A stretch of 64,000 nt of DNA from Thuidium tamariscinum (lineage: Eukaryota; Streptophyta; Bryopsida; Hypnales; Thuidiaceae): the NCBI GenBank assembly GCA_947034885.2, contig OX344750.2:37186821-37250820 (forward strand), in the 5' to 3' direction. Under the pieces are notes generated by a model that saw nothing but the letters and a program-made list of their open reading frames with translations, did not search any database and was not told where the DNA came from. Every line of letters begins with the position of its first letter. Positions within the stretch are counted from its first letter, which is position 1. Position numbers and translations under genes: made by a program. Positions 33,201 to 44,048 of the stretch are shown piece by piece.

Positions 33201-33714
33201 TATATAATTATAAATAAACTAAGGCATCAGAATACCCTCTTCTAATAGATCCAGAATTAAAAAGGAGAGAAATTGATAGAGGTTCATGATATTCACACAG
33301 TCAAGTTGAAATGCATCGAGTTGTCAGCAATTTTGTCCTTTTTGTAGCTTAGTAGAGCTCTAGTAATAGACTAGCATGTCAAACCTTGACGGCCCTATAG
33401 ATAGTCAATATTTTCACTAATGAATGCATATAATTTATTTTGTACTTTTTCATTTTCAAATCCAAACCAATATTGAACCTTACAAGGACTGAATGCCCCC
33501 TTATGGACAAATGAAAATTTGGGCAAGTTGTCATGATTTTGATATTTGGTATGATTTCTTCATCTTTTTTTAAATATAAAAAAGCCAATATGTTTTATGG
33601 AAACTAATTTTAATTTAAATCAATGCTCAAGTGCAAAATATGCCATCCTAACTTCAATAGAGCTTGCTAAGCACCAAAGAAAATCACAAAATTTCAAATA
33701 AGAACTTTAGAATA

Positions 33715-35001
33715 TTTTTTCTCATAAAAGTACTCTTTGATTCTTGACTACCCAAAATCAAATTATCGCCTGTGCACAATCGAAATGCAAAAGTATCACA
33801 TTCAGACCTTTAGTCGAAAGAGGATATCAGACGAGGCCACAGCTCAAAGACACCCAACGCAAGCCCCTTGCAAGCATAAGCAACAATAGCAAACCTATGG
33901 AAACGATCTGTTCAAATGACCTTCCAAAGCTGGCCTCCAGGATGGATTGCCATTGAGGATATTTGATTTCGGCTGGTCATTAGCTTCTTCGAGAGCAGTT
34001 GCTTGGCCAAATTGTAGATACGCAAGTGCATCTTTGTTGCTCCAAATAGGAATTCAAAGGACGCTGTGGGTGGAACAACACTCGCACGACACGTCCACGA
34101 TGTTTTCTGAACGGATTCCGAGACTGTTGCTTCGTAAGCTGGTGCACCAACACTGATTTTGTGATCGGTGCAATCAGTATATAGGTTAAGGAAAATCTTC
34201 ACAAAATTCAGCTAAAGGCTCCACTGTAGACTTTCGTTCTGTCACTGATCGAAATGCAAAGAATATGCAAAGACTGAGATAAAAGCAACAAGGTGAGTAG
34301 GATATCATCGGGCGCCACAGTTGCAAAACAGTCTCCCTTGTGATGCCAGACGAGGGAATGCACGACCTGCCAAATCCCACGAAGTACAAGATCAAGTTAA
34401 TTACTACATAAACGTCAAATTCCAGAATTCAAAGTCCAGATATATATCGAGCTGATTATTCACGATTGACAAGTAACAAGTTAAGCCATCCAAAAGTTCA
34501 GAAGGTGCACTAGCTAATCCACACTCAATCCACTATCATGTTCAGTTCCTTACACCACTCTTAAAATAAGTAACTATACGAAGACATGCAAACAACAACA
34601 ATCAACTTTGTCGTGAAGGAAAGGACCGTACAAATGGCTGTCGCATTTTCAAGCCTTTAAATTTCTCATCCAAAACCCAGGTTGCAAGTGGCGACGATTC
34701 GGTGACAGAATCACTCAAGGATCAAAAGTTAGCACGCACAAGTCCTAACAGAAAACGAAAATGAACACGTACATACCACTGATGCAGAAAATCAGAAAAG
34801 TAACCATGACTACAGTCATTGTGGGCTACGTTGAGCACAGTTGCTGTACCAGATTACACTTTAACACATGAAGTAGGTTGAAATTAACCTGCTTCTTTCT
34901 CAGGGGCCACCTGAGTTTTGAGTATCAACGAGGCAGATACATTCGCACTAACTTCTTCCTCACCCAATTCTGTTGGTAACAACACCACATCTTTGTCCTA
35001 A
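33715..35001 (-). pseudogene. BOP1-like (ribosome biogenesis WD40 protein) degraded gene, about five exons
   Basis: On the - strand, pieces follow the C-terminal half of BOP1 in order. DKDVVLLPTELGEEEVSAN (35001-34945) sits after an ACTTAG acceptor. ATWVLDEKFKGLKMRQPF is near 34690-34625. VVHSLVWHHKGDCFATVAPD is at 34367-34308, after a GGCAG acceptor. SVLVHQLTKQQSRNPFRKHR then GRVVRVLFHPQRP is near 34155-34060. After a one-base frameshift comes FEFLFGATKMHLRIYNLAKQ, then KKLMTSRNQISSMAIHPG. The last piece is DNLILGSQESK near 33770-33740, after TGCACAG. In BOP1 these flank and form the first WD repeats. BOP1 acts with Pes1 and WDR12 in 60S pre-rRNA processing. The last intron would use a GC donor. 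The N-terminal BOP1NT domain and the later WD repeats are not found, so this is probably a dead or partial copy. Confidence 0.8.
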
Positions 35002-35229
35002 GTATTATAGCAAAGAACAGTTTAGAACAAAGCATCAGAGAGGGTACTTGTAAAGATGAAATCGATTGGATACATGATCAGTTTGTCAAGACCATATCCA
35101 CGGTGGTGATTTGGAAACATACACTGCAACGCCCGAAATATTGATTTGCGGATTTGCAACGCGCCAATTGCAATTCGCCAGTTAGGTTTGCAACTTGCAG
35201 TTGGTTTTGTTCTTGAGAGAGACGGACGA

Positions 35230-35354
35230 GGTAACTGCAAAGCAGGCCAAGTTATCGAAAATAATCGCCGGTTAGGACCTACCGAGCCGCGGGGCGGCGA
35301 GGTTGGTACTGACCGGCGATTATTTTTGGTAACTTGGACTGCTTTGCAGTTACC
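35230..35354. repeat. GC-rich perfect-arm hairpin, ~45-bp arms
   Basis: GGTAACTGCAAAGCAGGCCA at the left pairs with TGGACTGCTTTGCAGTTACC at the right, and inward AAAATAATCGCCGGT pairs with ACCGGCGATTATTTT. Few mismatches occur in 45 bp. The ~35-bp loop is GC-rich (CCGAGCCGCGGGGCGGCGAG). CGGAC occurs just outside both ends and could be a 5-bp duplication. It is a foldback MITE or a hairpin-RNA locus; the ORFs on both strands here are shadows of it. Confidence 0.8.
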
Positions 35355-35519
35355 GGACATAATGTCAATGTCTATTTGATTTCTTTGATTGTTGAACCAA
35401 TCAAAACATGCCACAACAGTAATAGTCTCCTCCATTTAGATTTAGATTTTGTTAGGTACGTGAATCTGCACTTACTAAGTTAATATCGGTTGGTAGAGGA
35501 ACCTAGATTTCTCTCATTT

Positions 35520-35792
35520 CTATACCAATGAAATCTCTACTTCATACCCACCTTGCTGAAGATTTGCACAAGGCAAGCTTTGAGCATTATCAGTCTTAAT
35601 CTGCCTCTCCTTAACCAATTGAAGCATGCCACGACAGGAGAACTCTCCTGCATTGACATTATGATCCATTTGTGTGACGAGCGCGACGATGCCCACTTGC
35701 AGCGCTCCATTGCTCTCTTGCTCTTGCTCAGACCTCTGGCAAAAGTCCTTGACCCATCCATCGCCATGGATTCTCCGTCCACCATGTAGCAA
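35520..35792 (-). CDS. Unrecognised - strand first exon at the edge of a tandem repeat
   Basis: A 90-codon frame starting at 35792 reads WVKDFCQRSEQEQESNGALQ, then VGIVALVTQMDHNVNAGEFS and CRGMLQLVKERQIKTDNAQS. A donor-like CAGCAAG/GTGGGT follows at about 35551. Composition looks protein-like; a second frame of similar length overlaps it, so the choice of frame is uncertain. The ATG lies exactly where the threefold tandem repeat begins. A weak echo (GGAGA...TGTGGCATG.TT.GATTGGTT) recurs at about 35430, suggesting an old exon duplication. No domain is recognised. Confidence 0.35.
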   Translation of the reverse strand: MLHGGRRIHGDGWVKDFCQRSEQEQESNGALQVGIVALVTQMDHNVNAGEFSCRGMLQLVKERQIKTDNAQSLPCANLQQGGYEVEISLV

Positions 35793-36830
35793 CCCTATTC
35801 AGACACTCAGATTTGTAACCACTCAAGATCATGATCAATTGCATGATCAATCGCTTCTTTAATCGCTTGGACGATCATCTGCTGTCAGTCTAGTAAACTG
35901 CTTACAATTGTAGCTTGATTTCTGAGTTAGCTTGTGGATGTTGCAGTTGGTGTGAGATTCAGTAACGATTTTGTTACTGTTCTTTAGTTTTCTTTCATTC
36001 GGGTGTTGATAATTTGGGTTGCATTGAAGCTAATTCTTAGGTCTGATTGTGCAGAGGTTGCTGAATTTCATCTCCTCGAGTTCGGTCGTAGGAATTGATG
36101 AATTTAATTGCATCCGCTCCAATCGTCTCTAAAATACCATGTGTCCGTCCACGAATTAGCAACCCTATTCGTACGGATTCGTAAGAGACACAGGATTATG
36201 TTTGATTGCATGATCAATTACTTGTTCAATCATCTGCTGTCAGTCTAGTGTATTACTTCTGATTCCAGCTTGATATCTGAGTTCGGTTGTTGATGGTGCA
36301 ATTGGGGTGAGAATTAATGGCGATTTTGTTGCAGTTTCTTTTGTTTTCTTTTATTCGGGTGTTGACAATTTTGGTTGCATTGAAGCTATTTCTTAGGTCT
36401 CGTAATGCGGAGCTTGCTGAATTTTGTTTCTTCGAGATCGGTTGTAGGAGTTTATACGCTTAATTGCATCCGCTCCAATCGTCTCTAGAATACCATGAAG
36501 CAACCCTAGTCGTACAGATTCGTAAGAGACACAGGATCATGTTCAATTGCAAGATCAATCGGTTCTCTGCTGGTAGTCCAGTGTGTTGCTTCCAATTCCA
36601 GCTTGATATCTGAGTTAGGTTGTGGATGGTGCAATTGGGCGAGATTCAGTTGCGATTTTGCTGCAGTTCTTTTGGTTTCTTCCTTTCAGGTGCTGTTTCT
36701 AGGGCAATTCTGGTTGCATTGAAGCAAATTCCTAGGGCTGATTGTGCGGCGCTCGCTGAATTTTGTCTCTTCTAGCTCGGTCGTAATAATTCCTGTGCTT
36801 AATTGCATCCGCTCTAGCTCTCGCTTGAAT
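35780..36830. repeat. Three tandem copies of a ~340-370-bp leader or promoter-like unit
   Basis: Anchors AGCAACCCTATTC (35789), AGCAACCCTATTC (36159) and AGCAACCCTAGTC (36500) give periods of about 370 and 341 bp. Each unit contains in order GTAAGAGACACAGGATYATG, ATCATCTGCTGTCAGTCTAG, CTTGATATCTGAGTT, GATTTTGTTGCAGTT, TTGCATTGAAGC and TTAATTGCATCCGCTC. Units are diverged but collinear. They lie between a - strand frame starting at 35792 and + strand exon-like DNA from about 37.0 kb, so they may be an amplified bidirectional promoter or 5' UTR/intron region. Confidence 0.85.
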
Positions 36831-37039
36831 GCCTTTGATATCGTTTTCTTTTGATTCCCCTTCTTTTTCGTTCAGTTGTAGAGCAGAGGTGCTAGTGTTT
36901 GATCTAACTTTGATTGTTTTTCAAGTTCCTGATAGCGGTTGTGTGATTATTCATGTTATGTGTACTTTTAGGTTACTTTCAGTAAATTGACGCGTGCCTT
37001 GCGTGTGGCCTGACCCCTCTGGACGAAGTGCCATCATGA

Positions 37040-38025
37040 TGCACGTACCTCGAGAAGTCGAGCTCCTTTAGGCCAAAGATCGGCAAAGTTTATTGAAGCA
37101 TCAAAGGATAACAATCTATCGATAAATATACCTTCAGGAGAAGAGTGTGGGCTGAGTACGTTCTGCAATGTAAATTCCTACTGTTTCAGAGTTTTGGTAT
37201 CTACTTGAAGGGTTTTGGCAGTTGCATCGCCGGATTCTTGAGCGATTCTACTGCGAACAATAGGCCCTTAAAAGTTCCTACACAACAACATCAAGCTTGT
37301 ATCTCAAATCGGTGATTTACGCTAATGCACCATTCAGTAAAGTAAGTTCCGCAATCAAGACTCTGTCCCATGGTGAGAATAACTTTGAAATTCTTTGGTT
37401 GTTGCAAAGAGCGAATGGAACACTACTCGTGTAGTTTCGCAATTTTTGGAGTGCTATTGAATTAGTTGTGAAATTTCAAAGCCACTATGGTGTCTTTCCA
37501 AAAAGCATACACTAGACTATGCTTATTAAAACCTTCTTACAACGGCATGAGAAGGATAGAGTCAAAGTGCGAGTTTAAATATTAGCTTGTGACAATTTCT
37601 TCGGTTTCTTCGGGTTAAAGTTGCTGCGTGAATTGACTGAAATTATAGATGTTTGGTTTAAGGAGCCAGATGGAATTGGAGCGTTTACTTTACTGAGTCT
37701 AAAGCATCCAGTTATGACTCTTCGGAAGGATAATTGCGAAGCTCAAAATGAAGGCATTAAGGAGATCGTGATGTTGATGATGATGGTGATGCCCTGACGT
37801 TGCTGCAGAAGAATCTGGAAAGAGGGATCATGGAGGAGGTGGAGGTGACACCCATGGAAGAGGTTGAAGTGCTGCTGCGTCGTTCATTTGAATGTGATTT
37901 GGGTGTTTGTGAGGTCGTCAGAATGTGAACCACGTGCACTCCGAGGAATGCACAGCCAATACTAGCGGACCGGAACAAATTGACAATCCTTCTAACAGCA
38001 GCAGCAGCAGTGATGGTACGCAATA
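37040..38025 (+). CDS. Unrecognised + strand gene, upstream exon-like pieces
   Basis: Several stretches read as protein between non-coding gaps. RTSRSRAPLGQRSAKFIEAS then KDNNLSINIPSGEECGLSTF lies near 37049-37168. LLKTFLQRHEKDRVKVRV is near 37530-37578. GLKLLRELTEIIDVWFKEPD then GIGAFTLLSLKHPVMTLRKD is near 37613-37735. DVDDDGDALTLLQKNLERGI then MEEVEVTPMEEVEVLLRRSF is near 37769-37890, followed by a serine run (NPSNSSSSSDG) over a CAG repeat at about 38000. Frames differ between pieces, so introns or frameshifts must be assumed. The HEKDRVKVRV piece weakly recalls PDS5-type HEAT repeats; I do not rely on that. Confidence 0.35.
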
Positions 38026-38264
38026 ACCCTTCTCTCGGACACTCATGGTTAAGGTCTTAGTTCATACATAATTTGTGTATTCAGTCCATTGTACAGTGTG
38101 TTTGTTCCACTTTGGGATATAATGTTGAATATCTATGCCAACTGGAAAGTTGCATGCATATACGCATGTATACAAAACATCCTACTGTGTTTTTGTTTCG
38201 ATTTGGACTTTTGGATCTCAACAATTCATGTCTAATCAGGATTTCGACTTTTTTATATGTGCAG

Positions 38265-38535
38265 AAGTGTGCAGCCAAATTGCTGTGTATTTCAAGGGGA
38301 GTGGGGATCGTGAAGTGGAAGCCAGTGGAAGGATCAACCTGAATCGCTCCCAAATGACGATGGCAGAGGACGAGGTCACGAGAATAAGGAAAGACCATGT
38401 GGAGTTGGGCAGGTCTTTTCAAATGGCAGTTAGTGTTCGCGATTGGGCTCTAGATGAGAGTTTGATACCTCTGGCAGACTCGCAAAGGCTCAACAGTGGC
38501 TTGTGTATCGCCCTAGACTCCATATGGTTTTTAAG
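38265..38535 (+). CDS. Probable internal exon, acidic/helical, unrecognised
   Basis: The best exon-like segment here: acceptor TTTTTTATATGTGCAG at 38264, open frame throughout, donor TTAAG/GTGAGC at 38536. It encodes about 90 residues, including MTMAEDEVTRIRKDHVELGR, SFQMAVSVRDWALDESLIPL and LNSGLCIALDSIWFL. Charge and heptad-like spacing suggest helices. The family is not recognised. It probably joins the exon at 38879 downstream. Confidence 0.5.
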
Positions 38536-38878
38536 GTGAGCTTCACATTGTGTAGACATGTGTCATTTTAAGTCCCGATACCTCATAGTAAGATTGCAAC
38601 TAGGTCATTGGTTGCTTTGTTTTTTTATTGAGAGATGACGTAATTGAGGGTTGTGAAGGTCATTAGAAACAATCGATTATTTGTCTTGGTGATGAGAAGC
38701 TATGCTTTGAAGCACTTTAAGTGAGTGATCTTTTCAATTAAATCCTGTTGTGCTTGATTGCCTGATTGCCTCGGCGTTCCACCGGGGACGTTCCCCAGCT
38801 GCCGAAACCCAAAATGGTAGTTTAGGGTTTTTGAACTGCAAAATCAATTGAACTGTGTTTTCTGGTCCTTCTCCTTAG

Positions 38879-39042
38879 TTTCTATCACTCAGCATCCTTT
38901 AGAAAGGTTTATAAGCGAATGTGAGATGAGTGCGAGTGCTTCTCCTTCTCATTTTGGCACAGAGATGAGTGTGAATACTTCTCACTCCGGGACAGACTCG
39001 GAAGCACTATTTGCAGAGCTGCAAACTGCGCTGAAGAATTAG
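38879..39042 (+). CDS. Probable terminal exon with serine-rich tail
   Basis: It follows acceptor CTTCTCCTTAG. The frame reads SITQHPLERFISECEMSASA, then SPSHFGTEMSVNTSHSGTDS and EALFAELQTALKN, with TAG at 39040-39042. Joining it to the preceding exon at the obvious sites does not keep this frame, so either a junction is misplaced or the gene is damaged. Confidence 0.4.
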
Positions 39043-39089
39043 AGTGCGGCTTCGGTGATCAAGCTCAACGTCGGGGAGTCTGATTGAGA

Positions 39090-40122
39090 AGCATACCTAG
39101 CCTCCAGAGTGGGAGTGCATCATGTGCAACAAACTTATCAACAGAATTCCAGTGTACCAAGTAAGATTTCTTAACTTACGATCGCAGCTGCAACAAACTT
39201 AGTTGATTTCCAAGGCTGTTTTGCATTGCAGGATTTCATATATGTATGAGTGCTTGATGTAGTTCAGTGCAACGAACATGATGCCCTTCATCGGTGGTCC
39301 GTGGTCGATCCAAGAGCAAAGTTCAATTTCATGACGTAGCACTGAATTTCGTACATTTGTTTGCAAGACTGCATGTTGTACGAGTGCAATTCATTGGTCA
39401 GTAGAGATCCAATACGAGACGTTAATTTTCAAAAGAAACACTCTTTCTTTGCAAATTTCAATTACAACAGTCATATAAGTAAGCTGTATTTCCACAAAAC
39501 TTGAAGTGCAGGAAAAAAATTGTAACCTCGCAAAAACCCTAAACCCAGTTACTAGCTGCTCTAAAGCAAATTTGTAAACTCCTAGGTGTTTTAATTAGAT
39601 CACCAGACAAACTAGTTCCTTAATGAACCTTCAACCTCTACCGAGTTTGCAGTGCCTACTAATGTTGAGCCCTCACTAGTAGAATAAATGATTCAGTGGA
39701 GTACTTGAATAGCTACAGCTGACTAGTTGAGCAGAACAATTCTATCCCCTAATATGTTCACAAGCGTTGCATTGATTTTCCAGTGCCAAACAGGGCACCT
39801 AGCATGCTCTTCGTGCTCCCAGAAAGGCATCAATTGTTATTCGAGCTCAAGGACAGTCAGGAATTTAGCAGTTGAAAACATGATCGATTTTCTGTCGTGA
39901 CCTGCAAATTTTGCCAAGTTGGGCTGCAATGAAGTGATTAAGTTCCAGGATAATTGCTCCTTCATGCCTATGTTTTGCCCAATGCCTGGTTGCAAGCATG
40001 TTGGTGTAAAAAATCTTCTTGCTCAGCACTTGCTCTCTACATACAATAAGCTCTTTGGTGGATGTGGGAGAATTGGAGTATTCCGATTACCCATCCGATT
40101 CTGGGGATTTAGAGGAATTTGA
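39090..40122 (+). pseudogene. SINA-like RING / SIAH-type zinc-finger E3 ligase fragment
   Basis: Exon A (to 39160) reads PPEWECIMCNKLINRIPVYQ, the first half of a RING finger. A GT-AG intron (39161-39783) follows. Exon B begins CQTGHLACSSCSQKGINC, giving the second half (C..GH.AC..C). Then RTVRNLAVENMIDF and FAKLGCNEVIKFQDN lead to CSFMPMFCPMPGCKHVG, the SIAH-type zinc finger. This is the layout of plant SINA-like proteins, which ubiquitinate targets and dimerise through a TRAF-like domain. A TGA at 39898-39900 replaces an expected cysteine codon, and a TAG precedes exon A in frame. After 40060 the protein no longer matches the family. Confidence 0.75.
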
Positions 40123-41389
40123 GTTTGGATTCCTCAACTGCTGTGGTAATGCTGAGGAATATGCGTTTCCAAGAATTTCATCTTCACCATCAGCAGTGCA
40201 CAACGATGGGAGATGGACTTAAAATTACATCCCTTGCAAAAACTTGCAAGTGGAGGTATGAACTTGTTGTGAAGGTCGGTGAATAGCTCACTTATTGCTA
40301 CAAGTCTTCGACCACATCCAATACTCAACCAGCTGGTGGGCTGCTCATCCCCAAACAATCAGATGGTGGCACTCTCAAGAAGCGCTGCAAGGTTAGTATG
40401 CCAGAGTGGCCGTAGTGTGGTGGAAATCAAACTAGCTTGTGACACCAACTTACTTCGCTTCATTCAAATTTGAAATCCTGAAGTTCTGAACTTGTCAACA
40501 CATTTCATTTTAGAACTTCAGCAGGTTCTGAAACTGACCATGCAGGTGGTGAAATGGCCGTCTTTCTTAGATTTTCATGAAGCCTTGTGGAAATTAATGT
40601 GGCTCGGTATCAATGCTAGAATGTATCAACTACTGCCGTAGAACCAGACTGTAATCTTTAGCTAGAGGTTCAACAGGCCAATCGAGCCTCATGAATTTTG
40701 AGCACATTTGAAGTGGACTTAGAAATTTGTTCAAGATTGGAGTTTCTTTATATTTTCCCCAGCACATGCAGTATTGGGAAATCAGTCAATTAATTGAATC
40801 ACGCTCTGGACGTATGTTTTGGACAAGGTTACGCCAACAATAACTTGTGAAAGGACAATCAGTTATTGGCGGAATGTGGAGGATTGCCTGATCGAAAGGT
40901 TTGAATACCACTTAGCAGCATGTTTGGTAATTTCAAATTTGACCCATCTGAATATAATTTCTCTTACTTAATAAGATTAATCATATATTGCCTTCAGTAT
41001 TTTGCGAAAATTGTTGGGTGAACTTGCTGGTGATGGCCATTCCTTGAGGATCGGAGATTGGGTGTCCTTCACTGCAATTTTAACGATCTTGCGGGTGGTT
41101 TTAATTTCGTTCCACTAGTGCTGCAGAAATGTTTGCATGACGGAGAAAACACCACTCGATCACGGGACTTCTGTGCCGAGGTCTCAATGGCATGCTCGAT
41201 TGACTGATATGTAGGAGCTTCACGCACTTTAATCAGTTTTTACAAATTCAATGCATTCCTGGCGAATCTCAGTTGCCGAATCAGAGAATCCTCAGCTAGT
41301 CCTGGGTCGATCGGTAACTACACTTTGCAACCAAACGATCACACCGTGCAAGTTCACGTTGTGTTTCTTTCTTTAATTTTTTTCTTCAA
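40123..41389. other. Non-coding or decayed genic DNA
   Basis: Balanced composition and no repeats, like the rest of the 34-41 kb island. Short open stretches exist (40279-40473) but with no recognisable domain. It may hold decayed 3' parts of the SINA-like gene. Confidence 0.3.
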
Positions 41390-41581
41390 TCACAAGAGAT
41401 TTAGTGATTTCTCTTTCAGAACAGGTTGCACTGTAAGTTTGGTCTTGAAGAAACGTGTCATTGAAAGAACTTGAATTGCCACTGGGCCGGATCTTCTCTG
41501 AATTGCCTTCACGTTGTTGAAAACAATGGTGTTGCATTGAAGAAAAAATGCTCTACCACGATGCATGGCCAGAGAGACCAA
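41390..41581 (-). CDS. Unrecognised - strand frame
   Basis: 63 codons: MVSLAMHRGRAFFLQCNTIV then FNNVKAIQRRSGPVAIQVLS and TRFFKTKLTVQPVLKEK. Basic, mixed composition. It could be a terminal exon. No family recognised, no support nearby. Confidence 0.2.
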   Translation of the reverse strand: MVSLAMHRGRAFFLQCNTIVFNNVKAIQRRSGPVAIQVLSMTRFFKTKLTVQPVLKEKSLNLL

Positions 41582-41639
41582 TTCAAAAGTCTGAATTGCG
41601 AATTTTATTAGTACCAGGACCTAAGAATACCCATTGTGA

Positions 41640-41880
41640 AGCTCCAAGAAAAGATTTCAAATAGATTTGAATCTTTTTCTTTTAATTTGCTCCAAAACAA
41701 AACTTTTGAGGGGTTTTTTCATCATTTTGTGAAACTCATTCTTGATATATACATATGTCTAATTCCAACCATAGGCCTGGTTAGGAAATCTAGAGGAAAT
41801 CAACAATTCATAATGCATCACAATGAACCAATTATTCCCACCTCCTATGCTCAAAATTAGAACAACCTAAGCTCTATAAA
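41640..41880 (+). repeat. Dispersed repeat, partner of 23935-24170
   Basis: Shared words in the same order: TTTTTTCATCA, TATTCTTGATATATA/TCATTCTTGATATATA, GGAAATCAACAA, ATAATGCATYA and GCTCAAAATTAGAA. Confidence 0.6.
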
Positions 41881-43304
41881 GTGTATATGTGATTGCAAAA
41901 GGAGTAATCTACTTTATTGAAAATCGAGGTATATTACAATTGATATTCCTTCAAAAGATTTTGTTGCTAATAATTGTAGTGTTGCTAAAAAAAAACCCAT
42001 TAGTATCAAACTTTAGCCCATGTTGTGAGTATTCACAAAATTAACAATGTATTGTTGTTGTATATAATAGTGTTTGACAAAAACCATTAGACAAAATCTA
42101 GATTCTCGAATGAGTTGTTCCTCAGCTAGTTAGATGTGCAAATATAGCAAAAAGTAAAAATAAACTTTTTTAAATTTTTTTTAGAGATCATATACCTTTA
42201 AAAGTTTGCACACTTAAAGAATAATAGAAAATACCAAGACACTTCACACTTTGATAATTGATTGTTAAAAAATAATCTAAATTTTTTAAAATTTATCCCC
42301 CCAAAATTAATTTTTCCTAACTTGAAGATGCTCCTTTGTAACCATTTTCATCTTTGGAAAAATAAAATAGTGTTTTTTGCACATGTGCAAAAACAGTGCA
42401 CTTTGAACACATGTGGAAGGTGGATACTTTACTATTTTTAGAAACTTTTGTAGGACAATATAATTTCAGTAGAAGTTCTTGTATCTAAATTTTGACCTTC
42501 ATGTTTACATTTTTGGATGAGAAATAGTACCAAAACCTCCAAAATGTCTACCTCAACCATTCAATTGGAGACTATTTAAATAATATAAAATAATTTTCAA
42601 AAAGACAAAAACTACTCAATATTTACAACTACCTCATGTATCTTCACTTCAAGTTTAATAGAAAATAGACAAATAATGCAAAATTTATGATTAAAAAACC
42701 ACCTATCCAAGGTTAGGGAAACCAAAAAAAAAAGACAAGTGTTTCTTGCAATCACCTAGGTCTTGTGAATTATCAATTTCTTTTATAGTAATAAGGTGAA
42801 GCCATCCATAACCAAGGAGTATCCCATATTCAACTTGTAAACCAAGTTATTTCCCACCAAGGCTGGAACAAATTTCCAACCAAAGTTTGGAATGTGTTTT
42901 TTCTCCTTCAAAATTGGGACTAATAAATTCACGACACATGTCCCAAAGTAGTCAGCAAGAAAGTAGGAAGTAATAAGCAAGAAAGTAGTTATTGAATGAT
43001 CACAATTGAAAAAGTCTAGAAATTGGCTATGGATCCCAAACAGTATTTGCCTTTCAAAATTCATAGTTATTTCAATTCAATTGATTGAATTACCAAAGTT
43101 TTGCAATCCCAATCATTTCTATCATTTCACCTCCAAAAACTATTTGCTTCACCTTATAGTACTCCAAATCATATCTAGGTTGTTTATTTGATTTGTTATG
43201 GGTGGCTTCACCTCATGTGCTCTTTTTTACGTGATGTCTTACCTCATTTCAATTTTGAAACAATGCAACAATCATCTATGCGCGTGTTTTGTGCTACCTT
43301 TGTG
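41880..43304. other. AT-rich interval with dispersed repeats
   Basis: No gene seen. About 42810-43220 matches 3640-4050 in direct orientation. A fragment of the GTTTCTTGCAATSACC end word is at about 42739. Confidence 0.45.
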
Positions 43305-43595
43305 ACATTAGAGGGGATTTGAGGCCTCCAAAGGGCCATTTCGGGATTGTTTCCCAAAACTGTTTCTGTACCCGGCTAACTGCTGGCCACTGTTAGGCCA
43401 GTATTTATCCAAAAACAAAATTGGGGATAAATGTTGGTCCTGAAATATGAAAAAAGTCCCAATTTTTTTTTCAAATTTTTTCTAATGATGTGGCACTCTC
43501 TCAACTACATAGGATTCTTATTCACATGGTAGAAATTGCATTCCCGCAATCCAAGAACCCGTAGTCTTCCGATGGCCTCAAATTTCCCCTAATGT
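43305..43595. mobile_element. Inverted-repeat MITE, ~290 bp
   Basis: ACATTAGAGGGGATTTGAGG at the left and CCTCAAATTTCCCCTAATGT at the right are inverted repeats with one indel each side. Inside is a short palindrome (CTGGCCACTGTTAGGCCAG). No ORF. Confidence 0.75.
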
Positions 43596-43599
43596 TGGG

Positions 43600-44048
43600 A
43601 ATATGCACTCTGTGATATCTACAATTAGCCCAAAGACTATTGTTGCAATGAGTGGAGGCCAAATGGATCCCAACTATAAAAGTAGAAGAATATAGAAATT
43701 ACTAAATACACTAGATAGTAAACCATTTCTAGTGCTCTTTTGGTACTTGTGACTCCATGTAAAATTTAAAGAAAAAATTGAATGCCCATATTTTTCTCAA
43801 AGAGGTGTTATGACTAATGAAAATTCTTCTCAATTATATAATTTTGTAGGTGATTCTGGAGGTCCCACACATCTTGTTTTTATCTATGCACAATCATTCA
43901 ACTTATTATGTTGAATAACTATCAAAATAAACAAGCCGGTGGATACTCTATTTAGTCCATATTACTTGTTGCCCATTAAAATCAATACTTAAATATTTAC
44001 AATACAACCAATCTTGATAACAAATTTTCATAAAATAATGACAAATAG
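43600..44048. other. AT-rich interval, nothing recognised
   Basis: No ORF, repeat partner or end sequence was identified here. Confidence 0.4.

Noticed and set aside
35022-35435. 137-codon - strand ORF
   Set aside because: Its middle third is the GC-rich hairpin, open on both strands; the rest has no recognisable domain.
37530-37740. PDS5 cohesin-associated HEAT repeats
   Set aside because: LQRHEKDRVKVRV resembles PDS5 text, but the following and preceding segments do not align, so the name is not justified.
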